Assembly (NCBI GenBank): GCA_963799925.1 | Contig: CAWCYZ010000001.1 | Location: 248,001 to 312,000, forward strand | Source of the DNA: DATBQN01 sp963799925 | Lineage (GTDB): Bacteria > Acidobacteriota > Thermoanaerobaculia > Multivoradales > UBA5704 | Direction: 5' to 3' | Length of the DNA stretch: 64,000 nt | In this document: one piece after another, positions 49,733 through 57,433 of the stretch | How positions within the stretch are numbered: position 1 is the first letter of the stretch | Layout of the letters: each line of letters begins with the position of its first letter | The notes under the pieces: model-generated | What the model saw: only the letters and a program-made list of their open reading frames with translations | The model's database searches: none | Told to the model about the DNA's origin: nothing | Program-made: the position numbers and the translations under genes

Positions 49733-49821
49733 GAGCCGGCCGCACGGCGAGGCGGCGCCCGCCCGCCTGCCCGTCAGGCGACGGGCAGCAGCTCGAAGCG
49801 CGCGCTCGGGTCGCGCTCGAG
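49733..49821. repeat. 89-bp copy of the 3' end of TPR paralogue 2 (matches 47674-47762)
   Basis: Identical to 47674-47762 at offset 2059. It contains the last codons of the TPR gene on the minus strand (LERDPSARFELLPVA then stop at 49774) and the flank after the stop. It joins directly to repeat copy B at 49821. This is the scar of a larger tandem duplication from which most of the second TPR gene was deleted. Confidence 0.92.
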
Positions 49822-50432
49822 CGTTGCGGCCACGGGGACCCCGGGCTTTCAGTGATGGCCGTCCGGGTCGACGGCCGAGCCCTCGTCGCCGTTGACGAGC
49901 GAGTAGCCCGGCAGCGCCCCGGCGGTCGCCGGCTTGCCGTTCGGGTCGACGGCGCTCCCCTGCCCGCCGCGCATCGTCGTCAGGGCGGGGGACGAGAGCC
50001 CGGCCCACCACCGCCAGGCGGCGGCGAGGGGGGACCCGGCGAGCGCCGCGGTCGCGGCAGGGTGGGCGGCGCGGCCGGCGCGCCGGGGAGCCGCCGTGGC
50101 GGCGGCGGAGCCCGCCAGCAGCAGGGCGAGGGCGAGGGCGGCGAGGGAGGGGCGGGTGATCGCTTGACGAGACATGTTCCTTCTCCTTTTCCGCGGGACC
50201 TGCTCCCCCGCCGGCATGGCGGGGCGCGCCCGCGGAGGGCAACGGCGAGCGCTGCGGACGCCGCGAGTCTCGCAAGTCTGCTCCACTAGCGCCGACGAAT
50301 CGTCCCGCCAGCGACAAGAGCGTTCCGGCGCGAGGTGTTCCGCATCCACGTCACTGGATGCCATTCCGCCGCCGGGCTCAATCGGGCTTCCGCTATTGGG
50401 ATGGGTGCTCGCGCCAGGAGAAAACGGTTGCC
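49821..50432. repeat. direct repeat, copy B of the ~612-bp duplication
   Basis: See copy A at 49111-49724. The left border coincides with the deletion junction and the right border is followed by new sequence that leads into the XRE gene at 50475. Both copies retain the Shine-Dalgarno and start of the peptide gene. Confidence 0.92.
49849..50175 (-). CDS. small secreted peptide precursor, copy B
   Basis: 108 residues from ATG 50175, with the same signal peptide as copy A. The mature part shows AAAWRWWAGLSSP and the repeated motif GGQGSAVDPNG ... GDEGSAVDPDGHH, ending in the double His. Against copy A the motif residue changes from SGVDPNG to SAVDPNG/SAVDPDG. The precise C-terminal ending suggests the original length. 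No gene for a dedicated exporter or processing enzyme is adjacent, so general secretion is expected. The gene is transcribed away from the XRE/TPR pair at 50475-52345, 299 bp apart. Confidence 0.72.
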   Translation of the reverse strand: MSRQAITRPSLAALALALLLAGSAAATAAPRRAGRAAHPAATAALAGSPLAAAWRWWAGLSSPALTTMRGGQGSAVDPNGKPATAGALPGYSLVNGDEGSAVDPDGHH

Positions 50433-50474
50433 GGTCTGCGCTCGAAGCCTTGACTTGCCGAGAAGTGGTACTGA

Positions 50475-50951
50475 ATGATTCACAACATGAATAAGCCAGC
50501 AGATGACGCCCAGGCTCGACGGGCGGAGCAGCTCAGCGCCCGCCGCCGCCTCCTCGGCGCCCGGATCTCGGAGCTGCGCAACGAGCGCGGGTGGACGCAG
50601 CGCGAGCTGGGTGGCCGGGTGGGGATTCCGGGCAGCCGTCTGAGCCGCATCGAGACGGGCCAGTCGGATCCCCTCTTCCGCGACCTCTTCGGCCTGCGGC
50701 AGGTGTTCGGGGTGCCGCTCGACGCCCTGGTGGCGGGCGGGAGCGGCGGCGGCGCGCCGCTCGCCGACGTGCGGTTGCGCGACCTGCTGCGCCGCATCGA
50801 GACGACGGCCTCCCCCGAGCTCCGCGACGCGCTCGTCACGGTCCTCCGCGCCGTCGCCGCGGGCCTCCGGGCGGGCGATGCCGGGGGCCGCGGCGCGGCG
50901 GCGCCGGAGGGCGGCTCCGCCGCGCCGCCGCCCGCCGGGCGGCGCCCATGA
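50475..50951 (+). CDS. XRE-type helix-turn-helix regulator, coupled to a TPR gene
   Basis: A 158-residue protein (154 if ATG 50487 is used). The XRE domain spans residues 20-80: LLGARISELRNERGWTQRELGGRVGIPGSRLSRIETGQSDPLFRDLFGLRQVFGVPLDAL, with recognition helix IPGSRLSRIETG. The rest is an acidic helix and a Gly/Pro-rich tail (AAAPEGGSAAPPPAGRRP). It overlaps the TPR gene at 50948 by four bases (ATGA), so the two products are made together, probably in equal amounts, which suggests a complex. A TTGACT box (about 50451) in AT-rich DNA upstream is a possible -35. Confidence 0.88.
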   Translation: MIHNMNKPADDAQARRAEQLSARRRLLGARISELRNERGWTQRELGGRVGIPGSRLSRIETGQSDPLFRDLFGLRQVFGVPLDALVAGGSGGGAPLADVRLRDLLRRIETTASPELRDALVTVLRAVAAGLRAGDAGGRGAAAPEGGSAAPPPAGRRP

Positions 50952-52345
50952 CCGGCTGCTCGGGCGACGCCGGACGTGGAGGCGGGGACCTCCGGCACCC
51001 CCCGCCGCAGACCCTCGTCTCCTTCCTCGGCTCGCTCGCCGAGGCGGACGCCGCCCTCCTGGCGCACCTGCTGCGCTGCCCGCCCTGCCGGGAGTCGATT
51101 CTCGACGGCGTCCGCCAAGGCCGCCGGCTCCGCTCGGCCGAGCCGCGGGACCTGCGGGAGGCCGACAGCGCCAGGCTGTGGCGGCGCCTGCGCGGCCGGC
51201 GCGGCGAAGACCGGGCCCGGCTGGCGGCGCGCCTGGGGAGCTCCGACGCCCTTCTCGCCGCGCTCCGCCTGCTGCCGGCCGAGAGCCGGAGCGCCAAGGT
51301 GGCGGAGCTCGCGCGGGCGCATCCCTGGCCTGTCGCCGCGGCGCTCCTCGACGCCGCCCGATCGCCGGCGCACGAGCTCGCGGAACGCGCCGAGCTGGCC
51401 CGGCTCGCCCTGCTCGCCGCCGCCGAGATCCCGGAAGGCCAGGGCTCGACCGAGACGCTCGCCACAGTGCACCTCGAGATCCGCCTCGAGCTGGCGCGCA
51501 TCGCGCGCCTCCGGCTCGACGGCGAGCAGGCCGACCGCGAGATCGTCGAAGCGGCCCGCTTCCTGGAGGTGGCGCTCGATCCCCTGGCGCACGCCGGCTT
51601 CTGCTGCGAGCTCGCCCGCCTGCGCCGCGACCAGCAGCGCGCCGACGAGGCCCTCGCGCTCTTCGAGCGCGCGGCCTCCCTCTACGAGGACCACGACCGT
51701 CAGCAGGAGCAGGCCGAGGCGCTGCTCGACAAGGGGGAGCTCGAGCTCTACCTGTTCCTGCCCCAGGCGGCCGCCGAATCGTTCGACCTGGCGGCGACCC
51801 TCGTGCCCGACGGGCGGCTCGCCTCCGCCACCGTCGTCCGCGCGCTGCGCGGCTCGACGAGCAGCCTGACGGCGCTCGGCCGGCTGGAGGAGGCGCGCCG
51901 CCTGCTCGCCGGCGCGGTGGAAGGGCTCGGCGGCCGGCTCGATCCGGCCGACGCCCTGGAGCTCGCCGCCCTGCAGGCGCGCCTCGCCGCCGACGCCGGC
52001 GACCTGCGGTCCGCCGAGAGCCAGCTCGAGCTCGCCGCCCGCGGCCTCCTCGACCTCGGCGAGGCCCGGCGCGCCGCGGTCGTCTACGCCGAGCTCGCCC
52101 GGCTCCACCTCTCGGCGAACCGGCCCCGCGACGTCCGCAAGGTCGCCGAGCGCCTGGAGCCGCTCCTCGCCGACGCGGCGCTCGGCGAGCCGCTCCGCGC
52201 GGTCCTCGGGCGGTTCCGGCTCCTCCTCCTCGCGGGGACCGCCCGCCCGTCGAACGCCCGCGCGGTCGCCGAGTACCTGGACCGCGCCGGGGACGACCCG
52301 CGCCGCGCCCGCGAGCTCTCCAGCCCCGATCCACCGAAGCTCTGA
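50948..52345 (+). CDS. TPR protein with zinc-finger-like head (paralogue 3)
   Basis: 465 residues, the same length as paralogue 1. The head carries HLLRCPPCRESIL (HxxxCxxC). The rest is strongly helical with TPR-like units: AGFCCELARLRRDQQRADEALALFERAASLYEDHDRQQ, ALLDKGELELYLFLPQAAAESFDLAA, LAALQARLAADAGDLRSAESQLELAARGLL. No signal peptide or membrane segment, so cytosolic. It is translationally coupled to the XRE gene and lies near the two secreted-peptide genes. A receptor that alters the HTH partner on ligand binding is a plausible model but not shown. Confidence 0.8.
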   Translation: MTGCSGDAGRGGGDLRHPPPQTLVSFLGSLAEADAALLAHLLRCPPCRESILDGVRQGRRLRSAEPRDLREADSARLWRRLRGRRGEDRARLAARLGSSDALLAALRLLPAESRSAKVAELARAHPWPVAAALLDAARSPAHELAERAELARLALLAAAEIPEGQGSTETLATVHLEIRLELARIARLRLDGEQADREIVEAARFLEVALDPLAHAGFCCELARLRRDQQRADEALALFERAASLYEDHDRQQEQAEALLDKGELELYLFLPQAAAESFDLAATLVPDGRLASATVVRALRGSTSSLTALGRLEEARRLLAGAVEGLGGRLDPADALELAALQARLAADAGDLRSAESQLELAARGLLDLGEARRAAVVYAELARLHLSANRPRDVRKVAERLEPLLADAALGEPLRAVLGRFRLLLLAGTARPSNARAVAEYLDRAGDDPRRARELSSPDPPKL

Positions 52346-52374
52346 CCGGCCCCGTTGCCGGAAGGGAAACCGAC

Positions 52375-52773
52375 GTGGCGAGACGACGACGCGACACCCT
52401 GCGCCCCTTCGGCATCGCCGGCGAGCCTTCCTCCATCCTGCGCTCGACCGCGCTCTATCGCTTCACCGAGGAGGGGGCCGCGGCGGCTCTGCTGCAGACC
52501 GCCGAGATGCTCTACGACCACGCGCTCGAAGCCATCTCCTGGCCCGAGTGGAACGAGTCGGCGCTCCGCTCCGAGCTGCGCGCCGCGGCCGACGACCTGC
52601 TCCACTGCGCCCGCGCCCTCGAGGCGGTGGCCTCCGAGCTCCGCAAGAGCGAGGTCGAGCCCGCCGACGCTCCCCTCTGCCGGCTCGCCGCGGAGCTCTT
52701 CCCGGAGGTCGACCGGCTGGCGCGCCGGATCGCGCGGCGGGTGGGGCCCTGGCCGGCGCTCCGCCGGCGGTAG
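52375..52773 (+). CDS. small helical protein of unknown function
   Basis: Starts at GTG 52375 behind a GGAAGGGAAA Shine-Dalgarno and encodes 132 residues. Mostly helical: GAAAALLQTAEMLYDHALEAI, SELRAAADDLLHCARALEAVASELRKSEVE, CRLAAELFPEVDRLARRIARRVG. No motif recognised, no signal peptide. It follows the TPR gene by 29 bp and is probably the third gene of the XRE-TPR operon. Its last part contains the 29-bp sequence repeated at 45067, suggesting a former paralogue there. Confidence 0.65.
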   Translation: MARRRRDTLRPFGIAGEPSSILRSTALYRFTEEGAAAALLQTAEMLYDHALEAISWPEWNESALRSELRAAADDLLHCARALEAVASELRKSEVEPADAPLCRLAAELFPEVDRLARRIARRVGPWPALRRR

Positions 52774-52950
52774 GCGGCGGCGAGGGCGGGCCGCCGGCCC
52801 GACCGGCGCGCGGGCCCCAATGTCGCGTCGTCTGGCCTCCGTCTCCCGCGGCCCGAAGAGATCGCGCCATCGAGAAGGGCTACCCACGGATGCCCAGGGC
52901 GTCCATCGATGCCCGTCATCTTCCAACCCTTCGATACACGCCACAGAAGC

Positions 52951-53688
52951 TCACGTTCGCCCCCCGCACTCGTGGTTATCCGTTGCGACCAAGTGGTCCC
53001 CGAGAAGCACCGCTGAAAGCTCGCAAATCTCATACGCTCTAAAGATGACCCTGTTTCCCGCGGGCTTGCTCACCGCCGAAATAGCACCGGTGTGTCGGCA
53101 ACCATTCCAACAAGCCCTCCCCGCTATTTCCAGCGTTCCCGGCTCCTTGCCAACCTGCAACCGAATTGTGTCATTTTCATCCATCTTCCATTCTCCGATC
53201 CACTTCTCGAGAGTGGGGGCGGATTCGATCTCGACTGGTTCCAGGTCACTGGTTTTCATCCAGTCCGTGTAATTGGACTGGGGGTGCGAGACGCAAGTCC
53301 ACTGTTTATAGTGCCTCGTGGTCGCGACCAGGTCGCCTCTGTTCAGGTACTCCTTCTCATCGCAACGGGAATCTCCTGGACACTCGTTATCCCAATCGCG
53401 AACGAAATGTGATTGATCCCTGGTGACCCTGGCTAAACCGAAGTTTGGTCCTTCGTGCGAGAAAGACCCGCCTCGGCACCATTTCTCAACCTCCGGCTTC
53501 GAATAAATCTCTCGGCGCCCTGGCCAATGGGGCTGGTTGCCGGTGCCTCGAGCGTCCAATGGCGCGGCGGGACTGTCGTGCTGCGTTTTGGGCGGGACGG
53601 GTCCAACAGGGATATCCCTCCAGGATGCGTTCGCACTACCGGCCAACAGGGCCAGGACGAATACCTTAAGATGTCGCCAGGTGCACAT
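52951..53688 (-). CDS. secreted Cys-rich protein of low-GC origin
   Basis: A 245-residue product with a clear signal peptide (LKVFVLALLAGSANA). The mature part has eight Cys (including WCRGG, NECPGDSRCDEK, WTCVSH, RACWNGCRH, YEICEL, HECGG) that could form disulfides. A central SH3-like stretch (LNRGDLVATTRHYKQWTCV) and a C-terminal lipocalin-like beta stretch (WIGEWKMDENDTIRLQV) are visible, but no family is recognised. Its GC content is far below the rest of the window and codon use differs, so recent horizontal transfer is likely. It stands alone, with 177 and over 700 bp of non-coding DNA on its two sides. Confidence 0.75.
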   Translation of the reverse strand: MCTWRHLKVFVLALLAGSANASWRDIPVGPVPPKTQHDSPAAPLDARGTGNQPHWPGRREIYSKPEVEKWCRGGSFSHEGPNFGLARVTRDQSHFVRDWDNECPGDSRCDEKEYLNRGDLVATTRHYKQWTCVSHPQSNYTDWMKTSDLEPVEIESAPTLEKWIGEWKMDENDTIRLQVGKEPGTLEIAGRACWNGCRHTGAISAVSKPAGNRVIFRAYEICELSAVLLGDHLVATDNHECGGRT

Positions 53689-53978
53689 TGTTCCCTCGAT
53701 CCAGAATAGCGAGCCGTCGGGTTCGATGACGGCACCGCCGGTTCACGAGTGAGTCTCTCTCACCGCTCCGCTCTCCATCTCATCAAGCGCCGCGCGGTGG
53801 TCGCCATCATAGCCGCCCCTTCCAATTCCGCTTAAGACAGCCGTCCTCCTCGCCGCCGCGCCGCGTTCCTTCTCCTCGGGCTGCGCCCTCCGGGGAATAT
53901 CGCGGCGCCCGCTCGCCGCCCGTCTGCCTGGTCCGCCGCACGCGGTGCGGCTCCGCCGCGATCCCCGACCTACCCTCG
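53689..53978. other. intergenic DNA without recognisable gene
   Basis: About 290 bases between the Cys-rich protein gene and the hairpin array. No open frame with gene-like codon use, no tRNA-like fold and no strong terminator were seen. The last 100 bases become very GC-rich. Confidence 0.5.
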
Positions 53979-54370
53979 CAGAAAGCTTACGCTCGGCGCG
54001 GGACGCTTGCACCGCGCGCGGCAGCGCTTACGCTTGGGGCGAGAGGCTTGCACGGCGCGCGGTAACGCGTATGCGCAACGCGAGAGGCTTACAAAGGCCG
54101 CGGAGCGCTTACGGACCGCGCCGGAGGCTCTCGCGGCCGCGGGAGAGCCTGCCGCGCGGGGCGAGAGCGTCTCGCCGGCTCGGGTAAGGCTTATGAGTCG
54201 CGCGAGAGGCTCTCGCCGCCGCGGGAACGCTTGCCGCGCGAGGTGAGAGGCTCTCACCGCGCCGGGTACGCCTTAAAAGTGATTTGTAAGGCTTGGGGAC
54301 GGCGCGAGAGGCTCTCGCGCGGCGCGGGACGCGCGGACGGCGTCGGGTAGCGCTCTCGCCGCGGGCACTA
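53979..54370. repeat. degenerate ~41-bp tandem array of hairpin units
   Basis: The array can be cut into alternating 20-21-bp half-units: one like CGAGAGGCTCTCGCC, the other like GGGAACGCTTGCCGC. Centres of the CGAGAG-G-CTCTCG half-unit fall near 54046, 54087, 54127, 54168, 54209, 54250 and 54291, a spacing of 40-41 bp, with one extra unit at 54311. Several are perfect inverted repeats: 54202-54216, 54242-54258 (GGTGAGAG-G-CTCTCACC) and 54302-54320 (GCGCGAGAG-G-CTCTCGCGC). The change of CG to TA pairs on both arms at 54244/54256 suggests the stem, not the sequence, is kept. No convincing protein is encoded on either strand. Confidence 0.8.
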
Positions 54371-54400
54371 AAAAGCGGCGCCGGGGAATCCCGGCGCCGC
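54370..54400 (-). terminator. intrinsic terminator for the coiled-coil protein gene
   Basis: A perfect 11-bp stem (GCGGCGCCGGG at 54375-54385, CCCGGCGCCGC at 54390-54400) with a 4-base loop, followed on the minus strand by five T. It lies 27 bp past the stop of the 54427-54882 gene and marks the edge of the hairpin array. Confidence 0.9.
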
Positions 54401-54426
54401 AAGGGTGAGGCGGTGCGAATGCGAGC

Positions 54427-54882
54427 CTAACGGGTGGTGGGCTCGGCGGGTTGCTCCACTGCCGGCGAGGTCGGCGCCGGGCCGGGCGCGATGGGCGGCG
54501 TGTTCTTCGCGGTCGCCGCCGCGGCATCGCGCGCCGCCTTCTCCGCCGCCGTGAGCCGCTTGCGGCGCACGACCCGCGGCAGCGGCTTGACGCCGAACTC
54601 GATCAGCCTCTCGCTCTTCGGCCCCAGCACGCCCTGCAGGCCGCGCGCCAGACGGTCGCGGAGGTCCGCCCCGTTCTGGATCATCTCCTTGCGCTGCTGG
54701 TTGATGTCCCGGAGCTCGGAGCGCGCCGCGTCCTGGCGCTTCTCGAGGTCGCGCCCCTGGGTGAGGATCGCCCCGAGCGCGGCGTGATCGGCGGTGAACT
54801 GCGGCATGTCGGCCAGCTTCGGGTCGAGGTTGTCGAACATCGTCTGCCAGTCGACGAGCTTCTCTTTGAACCGAGTGGTCAT
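54427..54882 (-). CDS. small helical protein with Pro/Ala tail, unknown function
   Basis: ATG 54882 gives 151 residues; an upstream extension is possible but has no gene-like sequence. Residues 1-90 are helical and probably coiled-coil: FKEKLVDWQTMFDNLDPKLADM, AALGAILTQGRDLEKRQDAARSELRDINQQRKEMIQNGADLRDRLARGLQGVLG. A basic stretch RVVRRKRLTAAEKAARDAAAA follows, then a Pro/Thr-rich tail. The layout (helix bundle, Lys/Arg linker, disordered tail) recalls small nucleoid or scaffold proteins, without homology evidence. It ends at a strong intrinsic terminator, so it is expressed as its own unit. Confidence 0.72.
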   Translation of the reverse strand: MTTRFKEKLVDWQTMFDNLDPKLADMPQFTADHAALGAILTQGRDLEKRQDAARSELRDINQQRKEMIQNGADLRDRLARGLQGVLGPKSERLIEFGVKPLPRVVRRKRLTAAEKAARDAAAATAKNTPPIAPGPAPTSPAVEQPAEPTTR

Positions 54883-55029
54883 GGATCGTTCCTTTCGTTG
54901 AGAAGTAGCGGCCCCCGGCGTGGTATATCTAGGGTTCCGCCGGGGACCCGGGTTCACTCTTCGGCTTCGACGGAGGGCGCGGGCCTGGGAGACTCCCTGC
55001 CAAGAGAGCCCAGGCCTCGCCCGTCTCAC

Positions 55030-55374
55030 CTACTCCAACAGGCTGATCCTCCGCGCCAGCACGAGGTCTTTCAGGGTCACTCCGCACGCCGTGCTCGAGG
55101 AGAGCCGGCAGACGACCTTGTCGCTGCGGATCGTCAGCGCCGGATGATGCCCCTCCTCTTCGGCAAGGCCGCCGACCAGCGCGGCAAACAGCAGCGGCGT
55201 CGTCGAGCTGCGGAACCGGAAGGTGCGGGAGATCGCGGCGGCGCCGCGCGCCAGCTTCCACCCCGGCATCCGCCGCAGCGCCTCCTGCACGCGCTCGGCC
55301 TTGAGCCGGGTGGTCGGGCGGGGGGGCGCTCCGCTGTTCGAGCGGCGGGCGCGGGTCGGTCTCTCGTTCTGCAT
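55030..55374 (-). CDS. pterin-4a-carbinolamine dehydratase family protein
   Basis: 114 residues. The PCD/DCoH fold is recognisable: VQEALRRMPGWKLARGAAAISRTFRF, then FAALVGGLAEEEGHHPALTIRSDKVVCRLSSSTACGVTLKDLVLARRI. The active-site signature EExxHHP is present (EEEGHHPAL), as is the closing TxxDxxxA-like element (TLKDLVLARRI), although the usual Trp after the HHP region is replaced by VCRL. The enzyme regenerates quinonoid dihydropterin from the carbinolamine; in bacteria without phenylalanine hydroxylase it may support molybdopterin metabolism. The basic N-terminal 20 residues are extra. Confidence 0.85.
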   Translation of the reverse strand: MQNERPTRARRSNSGAPPRPTTRLKAERVQEALRRMPGWKLARGAAAISRTFRFRSSTTPLLFAALVGGLAEEEGHHPALTIRSDKVVCRLSSSTACGVTLKDLVLARRISLLE

Positions 55375-55622
55375 GATGCATCTCCTTTCGGCAGGCCGCG
55401 GCGTTCATCGCCGCGGCGGGCGGATCGTGCACGAGCCTGCGCCGGTGTGTCAAATCTCTCTTGGGCTGTGCGGCTACGGCGACTCGGCACACTCGTGCCC
55501 GAGCGACCTCGCAAGGCGAAGAGTCGCCGCCCGGATCTCACTGCGTTCCGTCGCGGCCCCACGCTCTCCGGAAGCGCGGCGGCGGGAAACTGCGTAGAAT
55601 CACGGCGGTTCCCGGAGATCCC

Positions 55623-56042
55623 ATGGCGAAGAAGCAGCTGACCGTCCACCTCGAGCCCGCCACCTTCGTGCAGCTCCAGGAGCGCGGCGCCGCCGGCGAC
55701 CGCGGGCCGAGCGAGGTCCTGCGCCGCCGCCTCGAGATGCTCGATTCCCTCATCATCCATTGCGACCCGCGCATCACCCGCGGCTTCCCCGACGCCTACT
55801 ACGACTTCCTCGTCTCCTACCTGACGGCGCCATGGTCGCTCCCCGCCGACCGCATCGTGGGCCTCGAGGCCTACATCGCCCAGAAGCCAGGCTTCCACCA
55901 GGCCGCCGAGCGGGCGGGGATCGACCCCGCCGAGCTGCGCGCCGCCGTCCGCGGCCTCTCCTTCGCCGAGAAGCTGGCGCTGATCGACGCCGCGGAGGCG
56001 CATCACACCCGCGCGCTCGCGGCGAGCCCCGGCGAGCGCTGA
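55623..56042 (+). CDS. small ribbon-helix-helix-like protein upstream of a TPR gene
   Basis: A 139-residue protein. The first 45 residues (KKQLTVHLEPATFVQLQERGAAGDRGPSEVLRRRLEMLDSLI) look like a ribbon-helix-helix DNA-binding module: one beta strand, helix, turn, helix. The remainder (YYDFLVSYLTAPWSLPADRIVGLEAYIAQKPGFHQAAERAG) is helical and unrecognised. It precedes the TPR gene by 32 bp. The pairing of a small DNA-binding protein with a TPR protein repeats the XRE/TPR arrangement at 50475-52345 with a different DNA-binding fold. Confidence 0.68.
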   Translation: MAKKQLTVHLEPATFVQLQERGAAGDRGPSEVLRRRLEMLDSLIIHCDPRITRGFPDAYYDFLVSYLTAPWSLPADRIVGLEAYIAQKPGFHQAAERAGIDPAELRAAVRGLSFAEKLALIDAAEAHHTRALAASPGER

Positions 56043-56074
56043 GCCCCCCTTCCCTACCCAGTAGCTGGCGGCCG

Positions 56075-57394
56075 GTGCCCGACGACCACGCCCGCTCGAC
56101 CCTCGGCCGGCTGCTCAGCGCAGAGATCGAGGAGAGCGCCGACGCGGTGCTCGCCGAGCTCCTCGGCACAACCCCAGGTCTCCCCGAGCCGGCTCCTCCC
56201 GCCGGGCCCGCGGCGCCGCGGGCGCGCCACGACTACGACTCGGTTCTCGACGACCTGGCGCGGTTCGCCCGCGCCCTGCGCAGCGACCTCGCGGCCCAGG
56301 CGGAGAGCGCCGAGGCCGCCTGGCGCGAGCTCGAGCGGCACCCGCCGGCGCGCCGGCTGATCCTCGTCCGCCACCGGCGCGGGCTCCACTCCTGGGGACT
56401 CTTCGCCCTCCTCGTCCGCGCGTCGCGGCGCCTGGCGCCGGAGGACCCGCGCGAAGCCCGGCATCGGCTCGAGCTGGCGCTCGAGCTGGCGTCCAGGCTG
56501 CGCCATCCCTGGCTCTCCCGGCGGCACATCGAGGACCTGCGCGCCGCGTGCCACCGCGGCCTCGCGGAGGCCGCCTGCCTCCTCGGCGAGACGGCGCGCG
56601 CCGCGGCGGCGCTCGGCCAGGCGTGGCAGGCCCTCGAGCGCGGCACCGGCGACCTCCTCGAGCGCGCGCACCTGCTCCGCCTGGAGGCGCGGCTCGCCGC
56701 CGGCGCGGGCCGGCGCGGCGCGGCGGCGCGGCGCCTCGCCGCGGCGGGCAGCATCTACAGGCGCCTGCGGGAGGGGGATCTCGCGGTGCGCACCACCCTC
56801 GATCGCGCGAAGCTCGCCGGCCACAGCGATCCCCGGCTCGGCGCCGGCCTACTGCGCGATGCCCTGGCGAGCGGAGGGGAGATGGAGCCTCGCCTGGCGC
56901 TCGCCGTGAAGCATCAGCTCGCCTGGTTCGTCAACGACCTCGAGGCGCGCGAGGATGGCGAGCCCGCCGTGGGTCCCTTCGCCGCGCGCCGGCTGGTCGC
57001 CGAGCTCCGCCCGGCGTACCTCGGCTTCTCCGACGCCGCCGCGACGGTCCATCGCCGCTGGCTCGAGGGGCGCATCCTCCGCAACCTGGAGCTCCTGGAC
57101 GAGGCGGCGGCGAGGCTCGAGATCGCGGCCCAGGCGCTGGCGGAGCTCGGCGCCGCCCAGGACCTGCTCCTCTGCGAGCTGGACCGGCTCGAGCTCTACG
57201 GGCACGCGGGCCGCGCGGCCGACGTCGCCCGGCTCGACCTCTCCTGCCGCCGGCGGTTGGCGGCCTGGGGAGCCCGCGGCCCCGCCCTCGCCGTCTGGTC
57301 GCGTGCCGTCGAGAGCTGCGCCGACCGGGCCGCCATGCGCGAGATCGCCCTCCTCGTCCGGGATCGCGGCCACCGGCTGCTCCAGCCGGGTTAG
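56075..57394 (+). CDS. TPR protein without zinc-finger head (paralogue 4)
   Basis: 439 residues from GTG 56075. The first 50 residues (DDHARSTLGRLLSAEIEESADAVLAELLG) lack the HxxxCxxC head of the other three. The helical body is similar: LRAACHRGLAEAACLLGETARAAAALGQAWQALERG, LLERAHLLRLEARLAAGAGRRGAAARRLAAAGSIYRRL, VHRRWLEGRILRNLELLDEAAARLEIAAQALAEL. The VHRRWLEGRI turn matches the RRRWLEGEL of paralogue 1 and RWEEGRI of paralogue 2, supporting common descent. Cytosolic by prediction. The parB-like gene follows after 184 bp of palindrome-rich DNA. Confidence 0.78.
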   Translation: MPDDHARSTLGRLLSAEIEESADAVLAELLGTTPGLPEPAPPAGPAAPRARHDYDSVLDDLARFARALRSDLAAQAESAEAAWRELERHPPARRLILVRHRRGLHSWGLFALLVRASRRLAPEDPREARHRLELALELASRLRHPWLSRRHIEDLRAACHRGLAEAACLLGETARAAAALGQAWQALERGTGDLLERAHLLRLEARLAAGAGRRGAAARRLAAAGSIYRRLREGDLAVRTTLDRAKLAGHSDPRLGAGLLRDALASGGEMEPRLALAVKHQLAWFVNDLEAREDGEPAVGPFAARRLVAELRPAYLGFSDAAATVHRRWLEGRILRNLELLDEAAARLEIAAQALAELGAAQDLLLCELDRLELYGHAGRAADVARLDLSCRRRLAAWGARGPALAVWSRAVESCADRAAMREIALLVRDRGHRLLQPG

Positions 57395-57433
57395 CGCTCC
57401 GGGCAGCCCGACGATTCAGCATTCGCGCGCCGA

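Noticed and set aside
53979..54370. CRISPR array
   Set aside because: Units are contiguous and degenerate with no spacers of constant length, and no cas genes are nearby.
53970..54402. Small Arg-rich proteins on the minus strand in the hairpin array
   Set aside because: The amino-acid repeats follow from the DNA repeats; no ribosome site and no codon bias.
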